Shown piece by piece: positions 1-8,488 of a stretch of DNA of 64,000 nucleotides. A program made the position numbers and the translations under genes. The notes under the pieces were generated by a model. The model saw only the letters and a program-made list of their open reading frames with translations. It ran no database searches and was not told the origin of the DNA. Position 1 is the stretch's first letter, and each line of letters opens with the position of its first letter. Source of the DNA: CAYYYG01 sp964591375. Its GTDB lineage: Bacteria; Patescibacteriota; Microgenomatia; UBA1406; GWC2-37-13. The stretch covers positions 14,683-78,682 of the forward strand of contig CAZQAU010000003.1 in the NCBI GenBank assembly GCA_964591375.1, given 5' to 3'.

Positions 1-1
1 G

Positions 2-2431
2 CATTTAATTATATGGCCGCCTGTGCCTTTACGAGCAGATGCTGTACTTGAATGGTATACCTCAGAAACATATCTGCCACAACATGCAAGGCAGCCTATT
101 AGAGGTGTAGATGCAGGAAGCATTGTGGATAGTTATATTGATACAAATATGCAATGTCTTATTGACATTACTTATTTTGGAGTGGCAGTTCCATCTACCA
201 AGTCAATAGACGGAAAACAAAGAAACAAAGGATTTTATTTTGATAATCCTGAAGAGGTTATTACCAGTGCAGATCCTTCTTTTTACGATTACATATTTTT
301 TTTCAAAACAAGCAAAGGACGGTATATTGAATGTCCTTTGGACATTTTGGAAAACGTATATGGGAAACCACTTATAAAAAGTTTGAATGGACGAGTGAAA
401 AAAGATCAGTTAAAAAGAAGAGTGTTTGTGCACAACAGAAAGTTTTTATTGCCTTTAATGCCAAACGAATTGCTAACTAAAGCATATACCGAAGATTGGC
501 CAGGCGCCTATGAGAAAGAAATCGAAAAGGCAAAAAAATTACAAAATGAAATTTCTAATTTTTCTGACAAATCCGAAAAAATTTTGGACTCAAAAAAGAA
601 CGAACAAAAAGGCGTTTCGCAGGCTACAATTCAGAATTTTTTTAAAACTAAAAATAATTCCGAAAAAGACATAAAAGAAACCGAATCCAATTCCAATCCA
701 ACAAATCCAATTCTATCAAACACAAAGCAATCTAATCAGACGCCTTTGATAACAATGGAAACTGATCACCCTAAATTGGACATTGATAGTCTACACAATA
801 CATTGGACGATGTAGATGCACCCAAAAAACCTGTTGCGGTTGTTCAACAAAAAACTCCGACGCCTATCCCTAATGGCAAAAAGAAGACAGGATCTTCTTC
901 AGCAAAAAAGAACAAATTTGTTGACGATGCTGCTGTGGAAAGTGACGAAGAGTCTACCAAAAAAACCAAGTCCAAAAAGATGACAAAGCCTAAATATGCA
1001 ATTGATACTGAAGATTTTGATATTTGGAAGATACCTATTCCAAAAGGAGATGATTTTACGCCAGATGAGCGTAAACTAGCATTTCGTGCTGCATTGAGCA
1101 ACGATGATGATGAAACTGAATCGTTGACTGAACTTAATAAGGCAGAACGCAAAGAATATTATGAGTCTGCTAATAGAACAAAATATGATGATTGGATCAA
1201 AAAATTTTATAAATATTACAAAAGCAAGTGCATTGCTGTGAAAGTGGAAGATGTTGCCAACAGTCAACATGATTCAGATGAAGAGTCTGATGAAGAACCG
1301 ACTGAAGAAGATAAGGCAGTGATTGATGACAGTGAGCAACCTGAAACTGATCCTGCCGTTTACACTGCTATGGTTTCGGAAAACGAGTCTGAAAAAGAAG
1401 ACAGTGATTATGATTTGAGTGATGAAGATGGATCATCAGGGGAAGATCCAATGGAAGAAAGTGAAAATGAAAGTGAGGATTCCGATAGTGATGATGACAA
1501 AAAGAAAAAAGAGAAAAAGGAGAAAAAGAAATCCAAATCACATAAAGAATCCAAGAGCAAGAAATCTGAAAAAGAAAAAAAATCTTCCAAAAAATCAGAA
1601 AAAGAAAAACCGGCTAAAAGAAGCCGCTCCGATTCCAATCCCAAAGAAAAGCCCAAAACTGTGGCAACTAAACAAGAATCCAAACCTGCTGAACCGCAAA
1701 AGGTTGGAGATGATAAAACTGATTCTTTTGTGGATGACTATATAAAATCCCCCGCTATTACAAATATTTTGGGTGCTGTTGCAACAAAAGTCAAGACACA
1801 AAAGGACGAAACTCCTTCAGTGTTATCTGCATCAACAGTTGTTCCAGGAAGAGCCACTCAGTCCCAGGGCGTAGCATCAAAAGCTAAGAAAGACAACAAA
1901 ACAAGTGATGAAAAGCCTCCCAGAAAGAAGGCAAAGAAGGAACCTGCTGAAGAAAAATCCGAAGCTGAAAAAGAAACAAAACCAAAAAGAAGCAGAACTT
2001 CAGCAAATAAGACAGCATTGCCTGTTATTCTTAAACAATTCAACAATAATCAAAACAATTTTAATGCGTTTACAACAAAAACGTTTAACATTGTAAAGCA
2101 AAGGACAAATGAATCTTATCAAAAGAGATGCAATGGTCAGGAAGGAATGAAACCATTGACTGATAACGAAGTTAAATTGATGAAAGATGCCATTGTGACA
2201 TGGATCTGGATAGAAAATGAAGCTCGTATCAACAACAAAGAAATTAATTTGGAAGGATTTTTCCCTGATTTGACCAATAGCAAAGAGGCTGGACCACCAA
2301 TGCAAATGGGAGCGCGATTTTTGTATTCTGGACCAGGAGAATATCTAGGTTTAAAGACAATCAAAACACCAATTGAAACAAAGAAAGAAAAAACTGCTGA
2401 TGATGATGATGGCAGTGGATTTTTTGATTAG
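2..2431 (+). CDS. Partial large protein with long charged disordered middle (5' end outside window)
   Basis: The frame is open to the left edge of the window, so the true start lies upstream and only the C-terminal 810 or so residues are seen. I do not recognise the family. The first 190 residues look folded. Residues about 190 to 640 are low complexity, with acidic Ser/Glu/Asp runs alternating with Lys-rich stretches such as KKEKKEKKKSKSHK that resemble nuclear localisation signals. The last 110 residues are again folded-looking and end in a short acidic tail (DDDDGSGFFD). The layout suggests a nuclear DNA- or chromatin-associated protein, but that is inference from composition only. It is followed by an AT-rich 180-base gap and a gene on the same strand. 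Confidence 0.75.
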   Translation, partial: HLIIWPPVPLRADAVLEWYTSETYLPQHARQPIRGVDAGSIVDSYIDTNMQCLIDITYFGVAVPSTKSIDGKQRNKGFYFDNPEEVITSADPSFYDYIFFFKTSKGRYIECPLDILENVYGKPLIKSLNGRVKKDQLKRRVFVHNRKFLLPLMPNELLTKAYTEDWPGAYEKEIEKAKKLQNEISNFSDKSEKILDSKKNEQKGVSQATIQNFFKTKNNSEKDIKETESNSNPTNPILSNTKQSNQTPLITMETDHPKLDIDSLHNTLDDVDAPKKPVAVVQQKTPTPIPNGKKKTGSSSAKKNKFVDDAAVESDEESTKKTKSKKMTKPKYAIDTEDFDIWKIPIPKGDDFTPDERKLAFRAALSNDDDETESLTELNKAERKEYYESANRTKYDDWIKKFYKYYKSKCIAVKVEDVANSQHDSDEESDEEPTEEDKAVIDDSEQPETDPAVYTAMVSENESEKEDSDYDLSDEDGSSGEDPMEESENESEDSDSDDDKKKKEKKEKKKSKSHKESKSKKSEKEKKSSKKSEKEKPAKRSRSDSNPKEKPKTVATKQESKPAEPQKVGDDKTDSFVDDYIKSPAITNILGAVATKVKTQKDETPSVLSASTVVPGRATQSQGVASKAKKDNKTSDEKPPRKKAKKEPAEEKSEAEKETKPKRSRTSANKTALPVILKQFNNNQNNFNAFTTKTFNIVKQRTNESYQKRCNGQEGMKPLTDNEVKLMKDAIVTWIWIENEARINNKEINLEGFFPDLTNSKEAGPPMQMGARFLYSGPGEYLGLKTIKTPIETKKEKTADDDDGSGFFD

Positions 2432-2613
2432 TCATTGTTGTGATGATCAAAAAAAAGTTGTTTTATTTTTTTAAAATGTTTAATTTTAATATTTTAATTT
2501 TAAAGTTTATATGAATACCTTTTTTGTATGGAATTATTAGTTTCATTTTCTTTTTATGATTAAAATAAATCTATTTTTGGGATCATATTATACAAACGAA
2601 ACTTTTACGCGAT

Positions 2614-4092
2614 ATGGAATTTGATACAGATTTTTTGGATCAACTTTCGTTTCCTACGCACATCAAAAAAAGAAAGATAGAAACGATAAATAACCAGGAT
2701 GCAGACTTGGACTATGCAATTCAGTATTTAAAAGAGAAAGAAAATGTTAAAACAATCACTCCAGAACAAAAAAAGAAAACGATTGAATCTGCGCTTGAAA
2801 ACTATGTTTACTACACTATGGGAAACAAAACAAACAATTCAAATCATGACTGCAGTTTAAAACAATGTGACCATCGTCCTATTTATATCAAACAATATGA
2901 CAACGAACACGTTTGTGTGATAGGAACAGAAATGACTTTGTGTTCAAATGGCACAGAGTGTCCATTACAAAACGAAAATTTGCATATCAAATGCTTGTGG
3001 AGCGAACTGTCAATTACGGAATGTTCTATAACGGGGCGAATTCATTGGTGCAACGAAGAATGCAAATACAAAGTAACAGATCCAGATACGGCTATGACCA
3101 TTTGCAAATTGTCTGGCTATGCCAAAGAAGATGCCACTGCAGTATGTGCAGGTCGGGATAAATACAATAGGCCAGTTGTATACAGCAATCCTATAAGTCG
3201 AAAAGAATTTATGTCAGGACGGAAAATATTTGGAGATTTGGCAGTACCCTGTATTATTAAGGAGTTGTTCAATTCGGATGCATGGCTTCAGCAGCTTATA
3301 GACTGTAAGAATGTTTCGGAAATCAATGCTCATATTATTTCCGCAACGAAATCGAATGCGAAAAAGGAAGAAAAATATATCATGATTGCTTGTGGAAAAA
3401 TATGGTATTTATTTTGCCATGACAAATGCCAACGAGAAAAAGAGAGGTATCAGCGAAATGTTAAACACATCAACGACATAATGATGGAAAAAATTAGGCA
3501 TCATATTGTACAGCGAAATAACAATCGTTGTAGCTTTCTTGTTTGGACAGAATTGTATGCAGACTATACTGCATTGCATGCAAAACATATATTTCAGCCG
3601 TTGATGTTATTTGATGAATCGTCACCAAATAAGCAGCAAATGGTTAAATTATTAAATGACTATGCAAATTCGGTCGTTCGATTGTGGATTATAAGCAAAA
3701 CAAATGATATAGCAAACTTACTTGATAGTTTTCCAGATTTTGTGTTGCCTGCTATGTATGTTATGAAAGACGGGATTTTTTATTCTACAATCAATTCAAA
3801 CTTGATGATTGTCGAGCCTGATGATTTGTTGAAATTGTCATTACCAGAAGAACAAACACTGAATGAAATACTAGGGTTAAAAAACAACTTCATGGAAACA
3901 TGCTTGAAAATTAAAAAAATATTCATGGATGCCATCGACCGACATGCAGATCTTGATTCTCTTATGATACAGAACATGATTATTGAAGATAACTTAAGTA
4001 TATTAACCAATATTTCTAAGAATAATATTAGCATGGCCATAGGCACAGCAAAGAAAAAGAAAAAGATGCAGCGAAGAGAACGAGATTTTTGA
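2614..4092 (+). CDS. Cysteine-rich protein with putative zinc-binding N-terminal half
   Basis: A 492-residue protein starting at a clear ATG after an AT-rich leader. Residues about 80 to 175 hold many Cys and His in spaced pairs: CSLKQCDH, then C(x4)C around residue 110, then a cluster of the form C-(x2)-TG-(x)-H-(x)-C-(x3)-C (ITGRIHWCNEEC) followed by CKLSGY near residue 165. That last arrangement (TG.hxC...C, later C..SG) resembles zinc-binding segments I associate with uncharacterised giant-virus proteins; I cannot verify this. The C-terminal 300 residues are predicted mostly helical and end in a basic tail (KKKKKMQRRERDF). No enzyme motif is seen. It may be a nucleic-acid-binding or structural protein. 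Confidence 0.8.
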   Translation: MEFDTDFLDQLSFPTHIKKRKIETINNQDADLDYAIQYLKEKENVKTITPEQKKKTIESALENYVYYTMGNKTNNSNHDCSLKQCDHRPIYIKQYDNEHVCVIGTEMTLCSNGTECPLQNENLHIKCLWSELSITECSITGRIHWCNEECKYKVTDPDTAMTICKLSGYAKEDATAVCAGRDKYNRPVVYSNPISRKEFMSGRKIFGDLAVPCIIKELFNSDAWLQQLIDCKNVSEINAHIISATKSNAKKEEKYIMIACGKIWYLFCHDKCQREKERYQRNVKHINDIMMEKIRHHIVQRNNNRCSFLVWTELYADYTALHAKHIFQPLMLFDESSPNKQQMVKLLNDYANSVVRLWIISKTNDIANLLDSFPDFVLPAMYVMKDGIFYSTINSNLMIVEPDDLLKLSLPEEQTLNEILGLKNNFMETCLKIKKIFMDAIDRHADLDSLMIQNMIIEDNLSILTNISKNNISMAIGTAKKKKKMQRRERDF

Positions 4093-4180
4093 TGTTTTAT
4101 TTTTTGTATGATATTATTGGCATAATTTTTTCATAATTTAGATGGATTAATTTATGTGACACAACCAATAAAAACTGTAA

Positions 4181-5026
4181 ATGTTGTACTACTTAAAAAA
4201 TTTTTGCCATATGGAACGTTGCAAAACAAAGTTTCGATATTGTCCATATGAATACAAGTCTAATATTTCTGTGGATAATTACTGTATCAAAGAATTAAAT
4301 CCAGATGATGATAATGAAATAGAAAACGAATTATCGTTGACACCAAAAGAACGGTTTATTTTGGACTGTATAAAATCATCTGAAATTGATACTACAAACA
4401 AAAGAAGAAGGCGTGGGCTAAAGAGAGGGCGTCCCAACACCGAGCACAAAAAACCAAATACCAAAGCACATCATTGGATTAAGCCTTCAGAAACCATTGA
4501 CAGATTAAAATGGTTTGAAACATATTGGAAAGAATGGTTTCCAAATCCTTCTTATATATTTAAACCATGGCCATGGAATGCAATTAGAGGATGTACCCAT
4601 GCAGCATCGCTACCAGAAAACACTCATTTTTACTTGTATATTATTTGCGGCAGAAAAGATACTAAATATATAAATACTGTAGGCATTGAATGGAAAAAAA
4701 TCAATGAGCCATTCAAACGAACAAAAAAAGGGATATTGCTAGTATTGGCAAAGCTATCCGGGTACCAAACAGAATGTGTGGATCATATGCTTACGCTATG
4801 CAAACGAGACAAAACATTGTCTACTAAGATTATATTAGCAGTGCAATTCGCCATAAAGTACCATGTCAAAATTCATTTGGATGAAATGTTGTGTAAAGAA
4901 GGAAATATGTATTATATTAAGGAAGTGGTTGCTATATTGCTAAATATTATCAACCAAAACAAACGCCAAGAATTTGAAAACATCACTATCACTAATTTGA
5001 ACAATGCACAAGTCATAGAAATGTAA
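4181..5026 (+). CDS. Hypothetical protein
   Basis: A 281-residue protein. The ATG at 4181 is used, but an in-frame ATG at 4211 (MERCKTKF) is an equally good start and would remove ten residues. Residues about 75 to 100 are strongly basic (KRRRRGLKRGRPN), compatible with a nuclear signal or nucleic-acid contact; the GRP core is AT-hook-like. The middle is rich in aromatic residues (WFETYWKEWFPNPSY) and the C-terminal half is helical. I do not recognise the family. The gene is co-oriented with the two upstream genes and converges on the next gene with an 11-base gap. Confidence 0.75.
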   Translation: MLYYLKNFCHMERCKTKFRYCPYEYKSNISVDNYCIKELNPDDDNEIENELSLTPKERFILDCIKSSEIDTTNKRRRRGLKRGRPNTEHKKPNTKAHHWIKPSETIDRLKWFETYWKEWFPNPSYIFKPWPWNAIRGCTHAASLPENTHFYLYIICGRKDTKYINTVGIEWKKINEPFKRTKKGILLVLAKLSGYQTECVDHMLTLCKRDKTLSTKIILAVQFAIKYHVKIHLDEMLCKEGNMYYIKEVVAILLNIINQNKRQEFENITITNLNNAQVIEM

Positions 5027-5036
5027 ACTACATGTT

Positions 5037-6017
5037 TTATCCAATGTAAAGCTTGCCGAGCATTTTAAAAATTAAAATCGCATCCATGTTTGATATTTTA
5101 TCCAAAGGAATTTCAATATTGTCGTTTCCTAAAATATCGTCAGTCTCAAACCACAGTTTGCATTTCATGCGTTCCATGCCAATGCGCAAAATATCTTGTT
5201 CTGTTAGCTTTTTGGAAAAATCTTCTGTCTGGGGATTTTCATCAATATTTTTTTGTGTAAAACTATTCACATCATTGAATTTGCATATGACTTCCACTTC
5301 GTTTTTCCCTGGCATCTGTTCGGCAACATGAAATATAATTTTATGAATAACCGCACTTGAAAGCATTACATGGCTTTGCAATTCGTACATAGGGAATTCT
5401 AAATAAATTTCCTTTAAAGCACTTATATGATAGGCTCTCCATGTGATAACGAAATCTTTGAAATTGGGATCGTATAAAAATAAATAGTTGCATATTTCAA
5501 TTCCAATGTCATCTGATATATCCTCTACATAATTCACTTCTCTTTTGTAATTCAGTTTCGTAAGTTCGTTTCCTTGCAAATGAACCGGATATTTCGTACG
5601 ATCTGTTTTTGCATATTCAGCTGCCTTGTTTGCTGCTTTCGCAAACATACTGGCTTCGTCATCTCTTTTCCTACTTTCCTTTAGCATTGCATTTTTGTTC
5701 AATACAAATCGGTTCACTCCTGTTGCATCTGATGCATCATTGTCTTCAAATCGTATGACGCGATCTGGCCTTAGTTTGGTAGGAATTTCGTTTATTTTTT
5801 GCATAGAGTATTCTTTGTCTGCCTCTGTCATATTGGGATAGGTATAATCCCAATCAGTATATCCATCATGATGCTCGTGAGGCTGTTTTACAACTTCATA
5901 CACATCCAATTCTTCGCCTCCATCTTCATGATCACTTTCAACTGGACGATACCGCTTATTTTCATTAATTAAACGATCGCCTAATACTATTTCTCCTGGG
6001 GTTCTGTTTCGTATCAT
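5037..6017 (-). CDS. Hypothetical protein, acidic N-terminus
   Basis: A 326-residue protein from a clear ATG on the minus strand. The first 130 residues are polar and charged with an acidic patch (ESDHEDGGEELD) and are probably flexible. Residues about 160 to 326 look folded, alternating strands and helices, without a recognisable catalytic motif. The length and position among virion-type genes would suit a minor capsid or triplex-like component, but nothing in the sequence proves it. It is tail-to-tail with the gene at 4181-5026 and head-to-head with the gene at 6155-6955, sharing a 137-base AT-rich promoter region. Confidence 0.75.
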   Translation of the reverse strand: MIRNRTPGEIVLGDRLINENKRYRPVESDHEDGGEELDVYEVVKQPHEHHDGYTDWDYTYPNMTEADKEYSMQKINEIPTKLRPDRVIRFEDNDASDATGVNRFVLNKNAMLKESRKRDDEASMFAKAANKAAEYAKTDRTKYPVHLQGNELTKLNYKREVNYVEDISDDIGIEICNYLFLYDPNFKDFVITWRAYHISALKEIYLEFPMYELQSHVMLSSAVIHKIIFHVAEQMPGKNEVEVICKFNDVNSFTQKNIDENPQTEDFSKKLTEQDILRIGMERMKCKLWFETDDILGNDNIEIPLDKISNMDAILIFKMLGKLYIG

Positions 6018-6154
6018 TATTACTAATTTGGCAAAAACCTTGTTTCCCTATTTCGTATTTTTTAAAAAATTGATTATAATTTTTGTCAAATAACTTTGCA
6101 AAAATTAAAAACCCCTGTTTTTGAAAACCCACAATTTTTAAAAAAAGTAGCTAA

Positions 6155-6955
6155 ATGAAAGACATAGGAACTATATCGTTAGTTGTAGGAGGACAAAGTC
6201 CAAAAAACAAAGACCAGGTGTTTGGTCTTATTACAGAAATGGATATCGGAGTATTTCCATTTGTATATGAAATTGTGAAAGCATACATTGAATTTTCTTC
6301 CCAAACAACATTTCACTATGACAAAGACTATGTGTGGATATTTGTGATGTTTATCATACAAAAAAATAACAACGAAATTACTCTCAACACACAGCTATAT
6401 AAAGCAATGAGGGACGAGGTTATATTGTATCCATTTTCCCGAGACAAAGTCTTGCAACAAAAATACCAAACATACAACTTGTGGAAAACAAGTCATACTA
6501 TACATAGAGACTATGGCATTATGAATGACAATGTCCATGAGGCCATACAGTTTTTGGAAAATCAACAAAGACTTTACTTTACTCACAAGATGATAGATGT
6601 AAACGAATGGACAGGGTTTTTTGAAAAGTTTAAAAAAACCTCTGAAAAATGCGAAAGAGTCTTTAGTGCAAAGCGAAAACGCACCCCAGAACCAATATCT
6701 GAAGCGAAATGCATAAGAGAATTAATGGCATTAAAGAAATATAGAAATTTATTGCTGTCTGATGATGATGAGAAAGAAGAGCTTGCGTTGGAAGTGGCTA
6801 AGCAATCAGATGCCAAAAATAATCGTCTTTTTGAAATTGCTTCATTTACATATCTATCAAAAACAGACAAATTAAAACGAGAGACAGATTCGCAAATTAT
6901 AAATATTTTTAATCCAATATCTACATTTGTATTTAACAATATTGATAGTCGTTGA
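6155..6955 (+). CDS. Hypothetical protein
   Basis: A 266-residue protein with an ATG preceded by an A/T-rich leader (ttttaaaaaaagtag). The N-terminal 110 residues have alternating hydrophobic segments. A basic stretch (AKRKRTPEP) around residue 170 could be a nuclear signal, and a short acidic segment (DDDEKEE) follows near 205. There is no signal peptide or membrane segment and I do not recognise the family. It shares a divergent intergenic region with the gene on its left and is followed after 33 bases by a small gene on the same strand. Confidence 0.7.
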   Translation: MKDIGTISLVVGGQSPKNKDQVFGLITEMDIGVFPFVYEIVKAYIEFSSQTTFHYDKDYVWIFVMFIIQKNNNEITLNTQLYKAMRDEVILYPFSRDKVLQQKYQTYNLWKTSHTIHRDYGIMNDNVHEAIQFLENQQRLYFTHKMIDVNEWTGFFEKFKKTSEKCERVFSAKRKRTPEPISEAKCIRELMALKKYRNLLLSDDDEKEELALEVAKQSDAKNNRLFEIASFTYLSKTDKLKRETDSQIINIFNPISTFVFNNIDSR

Positions 6956-6988
6956 TATTATTGAATAAAGATACGAATTTATTTTATT

Positions 6989-7351
6989 ATGGAAACCCAA
7001 CAAGACATTGATTTGACCACTCCTGGAATTGTATTACTAAAACAAAACCCTACTGTCCGGCATTTCAAAAGTGCATTCAAAGAAGACAATAAAGGCAACA
7101 GTTTTGAAAGCGACGAAGGCATTATGTTTTTAGCTGTTGGATTGTGCAAAGACAATGAATATGGAGATGTGTTTGATAAACATAAACAAATGGTTTATAT
7201 GTACCCGGGAACGTTTGATAGTTCACATGTTTACCAAAAAACAATACTTGTAAAATACAACAATCAATATCACATGATGAAAGTAGATGGATTTCTTCAT
7301 GCAAGGAAGAATGTTAATGTGTTTATTATAACTGGAAATTTTATTTCGTGA
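6989..7351 (+). CDS. Small hypothetical protein
   Basis: A 120-residue protein with an ATG, closely following the preceding gene. It is predicted to be mainly beta strand in its second half, with no membrane segment and no recognised motif. It does not contain a Walker A motif and I could not join it to the terminase exons downstream. It is tail-to-tail with the minus-strand gene at 7394-8218. Confidence 0.65.
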   Translation: METQQDIDLTTPGIVLLKQNPTVRHFKSAFKEDNKGNSFESDEGIMFLAVGLCKDNEYGDVFDKHKQMVYMYPGTFDSSHVYQKTILVKYNNQYHMMKVDGFLHARKNVNVFIITGNFIS

Positions 7352-7393
7352 AAAGATAAAAAAATACAATCCTAAAAACTCCAACCCAAACAT

Positions 7394-8218
7394 CTATTTT
7401 CGCAGTGCTTTTTTATGCATTATAAATACTTGAGGCGTTTCATTCCAAGTTATGCTCTTGACTGCATATGGAAAATCATTTGAGGTTTTGAGCTTCTCCG
7501 ATTTTAGTTTTTCATCCAGTAGTATTTTTGCCACATCATTGTTATGTGCTACAACAAATGCAAATTTGAACATGGGCGGTGTATTCAATCCGCCATGGTA
7601 TTCACTGCAAAATACTTGATTGATATTGCCATTCAATTTTTGTTTTGTTTCTAAATAGTTTTTCGAAACAATTTCGTCCGAGATTTTCGTTATTTCTTCT
7701 TCTATGTTTACTAACACCGCAAAACAGCCACTGTCTCTAGGTATTTCGTAAAAATCATAAGGTTTTTGTGCAGATGTAAGGCATCCCAAATATGCCAATT
7801 CTTTATCCAAGGAATCCTTGGCATCTTTGACCGAGTATGCAGAAACAATAGCTACTTTGTTATAGTAGGACGATCCTCCATTATCATGTTTGTTTGAAAT
7901 AAAAATTTTCAATACTGGTTTTTCGTTGATTTGTTTTTGGAATGGTTCTACGACTGGAGTCGTAATATCATTGGTAGAATCAGGTTTTTCAATGATAATA
8001 ATGGGTTTGGACCTTTCCTTATGTCCATTTTCTTTTCGTTCTATTGGCAATGGGGTTTCATTCTTCTTGTGCTTTTTCTTATGATCCGCTTTTTCAGGTT
8101 CAGGCTCTTTTTCTACAATTTCTTTTTTAGGTGGTTCTTCCTCTCGATGCTTTCTTTTCACATTCTTGTGCTTCTTTGGTTGTGTTATTGCTTCCTCTTT
8201 ATCAGGGTCTCCTGCCAT
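7394..8218 (-). CDS. Hypothetical protein with Lys/Glu-rich N-terminus
   Basis: A 274-residue protein with a clear ATG. Residues 1 to about 90 are highly charged and Pro-rich with repeated KKHKN/KKHKK basic clusters, which look like nuclear localisation or nucleic-acid-binding tails. Residues about 100 to 270 look like a compact alpha/beta domain. No family is recognised. The gene lies immediately upstream of, and opposite to, the first visible terminase exon. That exon begins at a splice acceptor, so this gene may also sit inside a terminase intron if the missing 5' exon lies further left. Confidence 0.7.
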   Translation of the reverse strand: MAGDPDKEEAITQPKKHKNVKRKHREEEPPKKEIVEKEPEPEKADHKKKHKKNETPLPIERKENGHKERSKPIIIIEKPDSTNDITTPVVEPFQKQINEKPVLKIFISNKHDNGGSSYYNKVAIVSAYSVKDAKDSLDKELAYLGCLTSAQKPYDFYEIPRDSGCFAVLVNIEEEITKISDEIVSKNYLETKQKLNGNINQVFCSEYHGGLNTPPMFKFAFVVAHNNDVAKILLDEKLKSEKLKTSNDFPYAVKSITWNETPQVFIMHKKALRK

Positions 8219-8448
8219 TTATATACCAATATATCTTAAGTAAAAACCTGTTGCTTTGAACATTCATTTTAGTTATAGCGCAATAACTTTAATATCGAAT
8301 TAAAAAGTTACCAAGAAAAAAACATACCCTTTTTTTATTGAAAGTCAAAACCAGCATTTTAATTTGATATTGGTTTGCTCAATAATAAAAACTATCTCTT
8401 CAATCCCCTTTTTGTGTGTTGTGTTTTTGTAATGATATTTACAATCAA

Positions 8449-8488
8449 AACTAACAATCCTTGCTTTTTATATACTGCACACTTTAAG
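8449..8488 (+). other. 3' end of an upstream terminase intron (branch point and acceptor)
   Basis: A CTAAC branch-point match at 8451-8455 is followed by a pyrimidine-rich tract and an AG at 8487-8488. The reading frame that continues into the Walker B exon hits a stop at 8433, so an upstream intron is needed. The matching 5' exon, which should carry Walker A, was not found. Confidence 0.65.
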
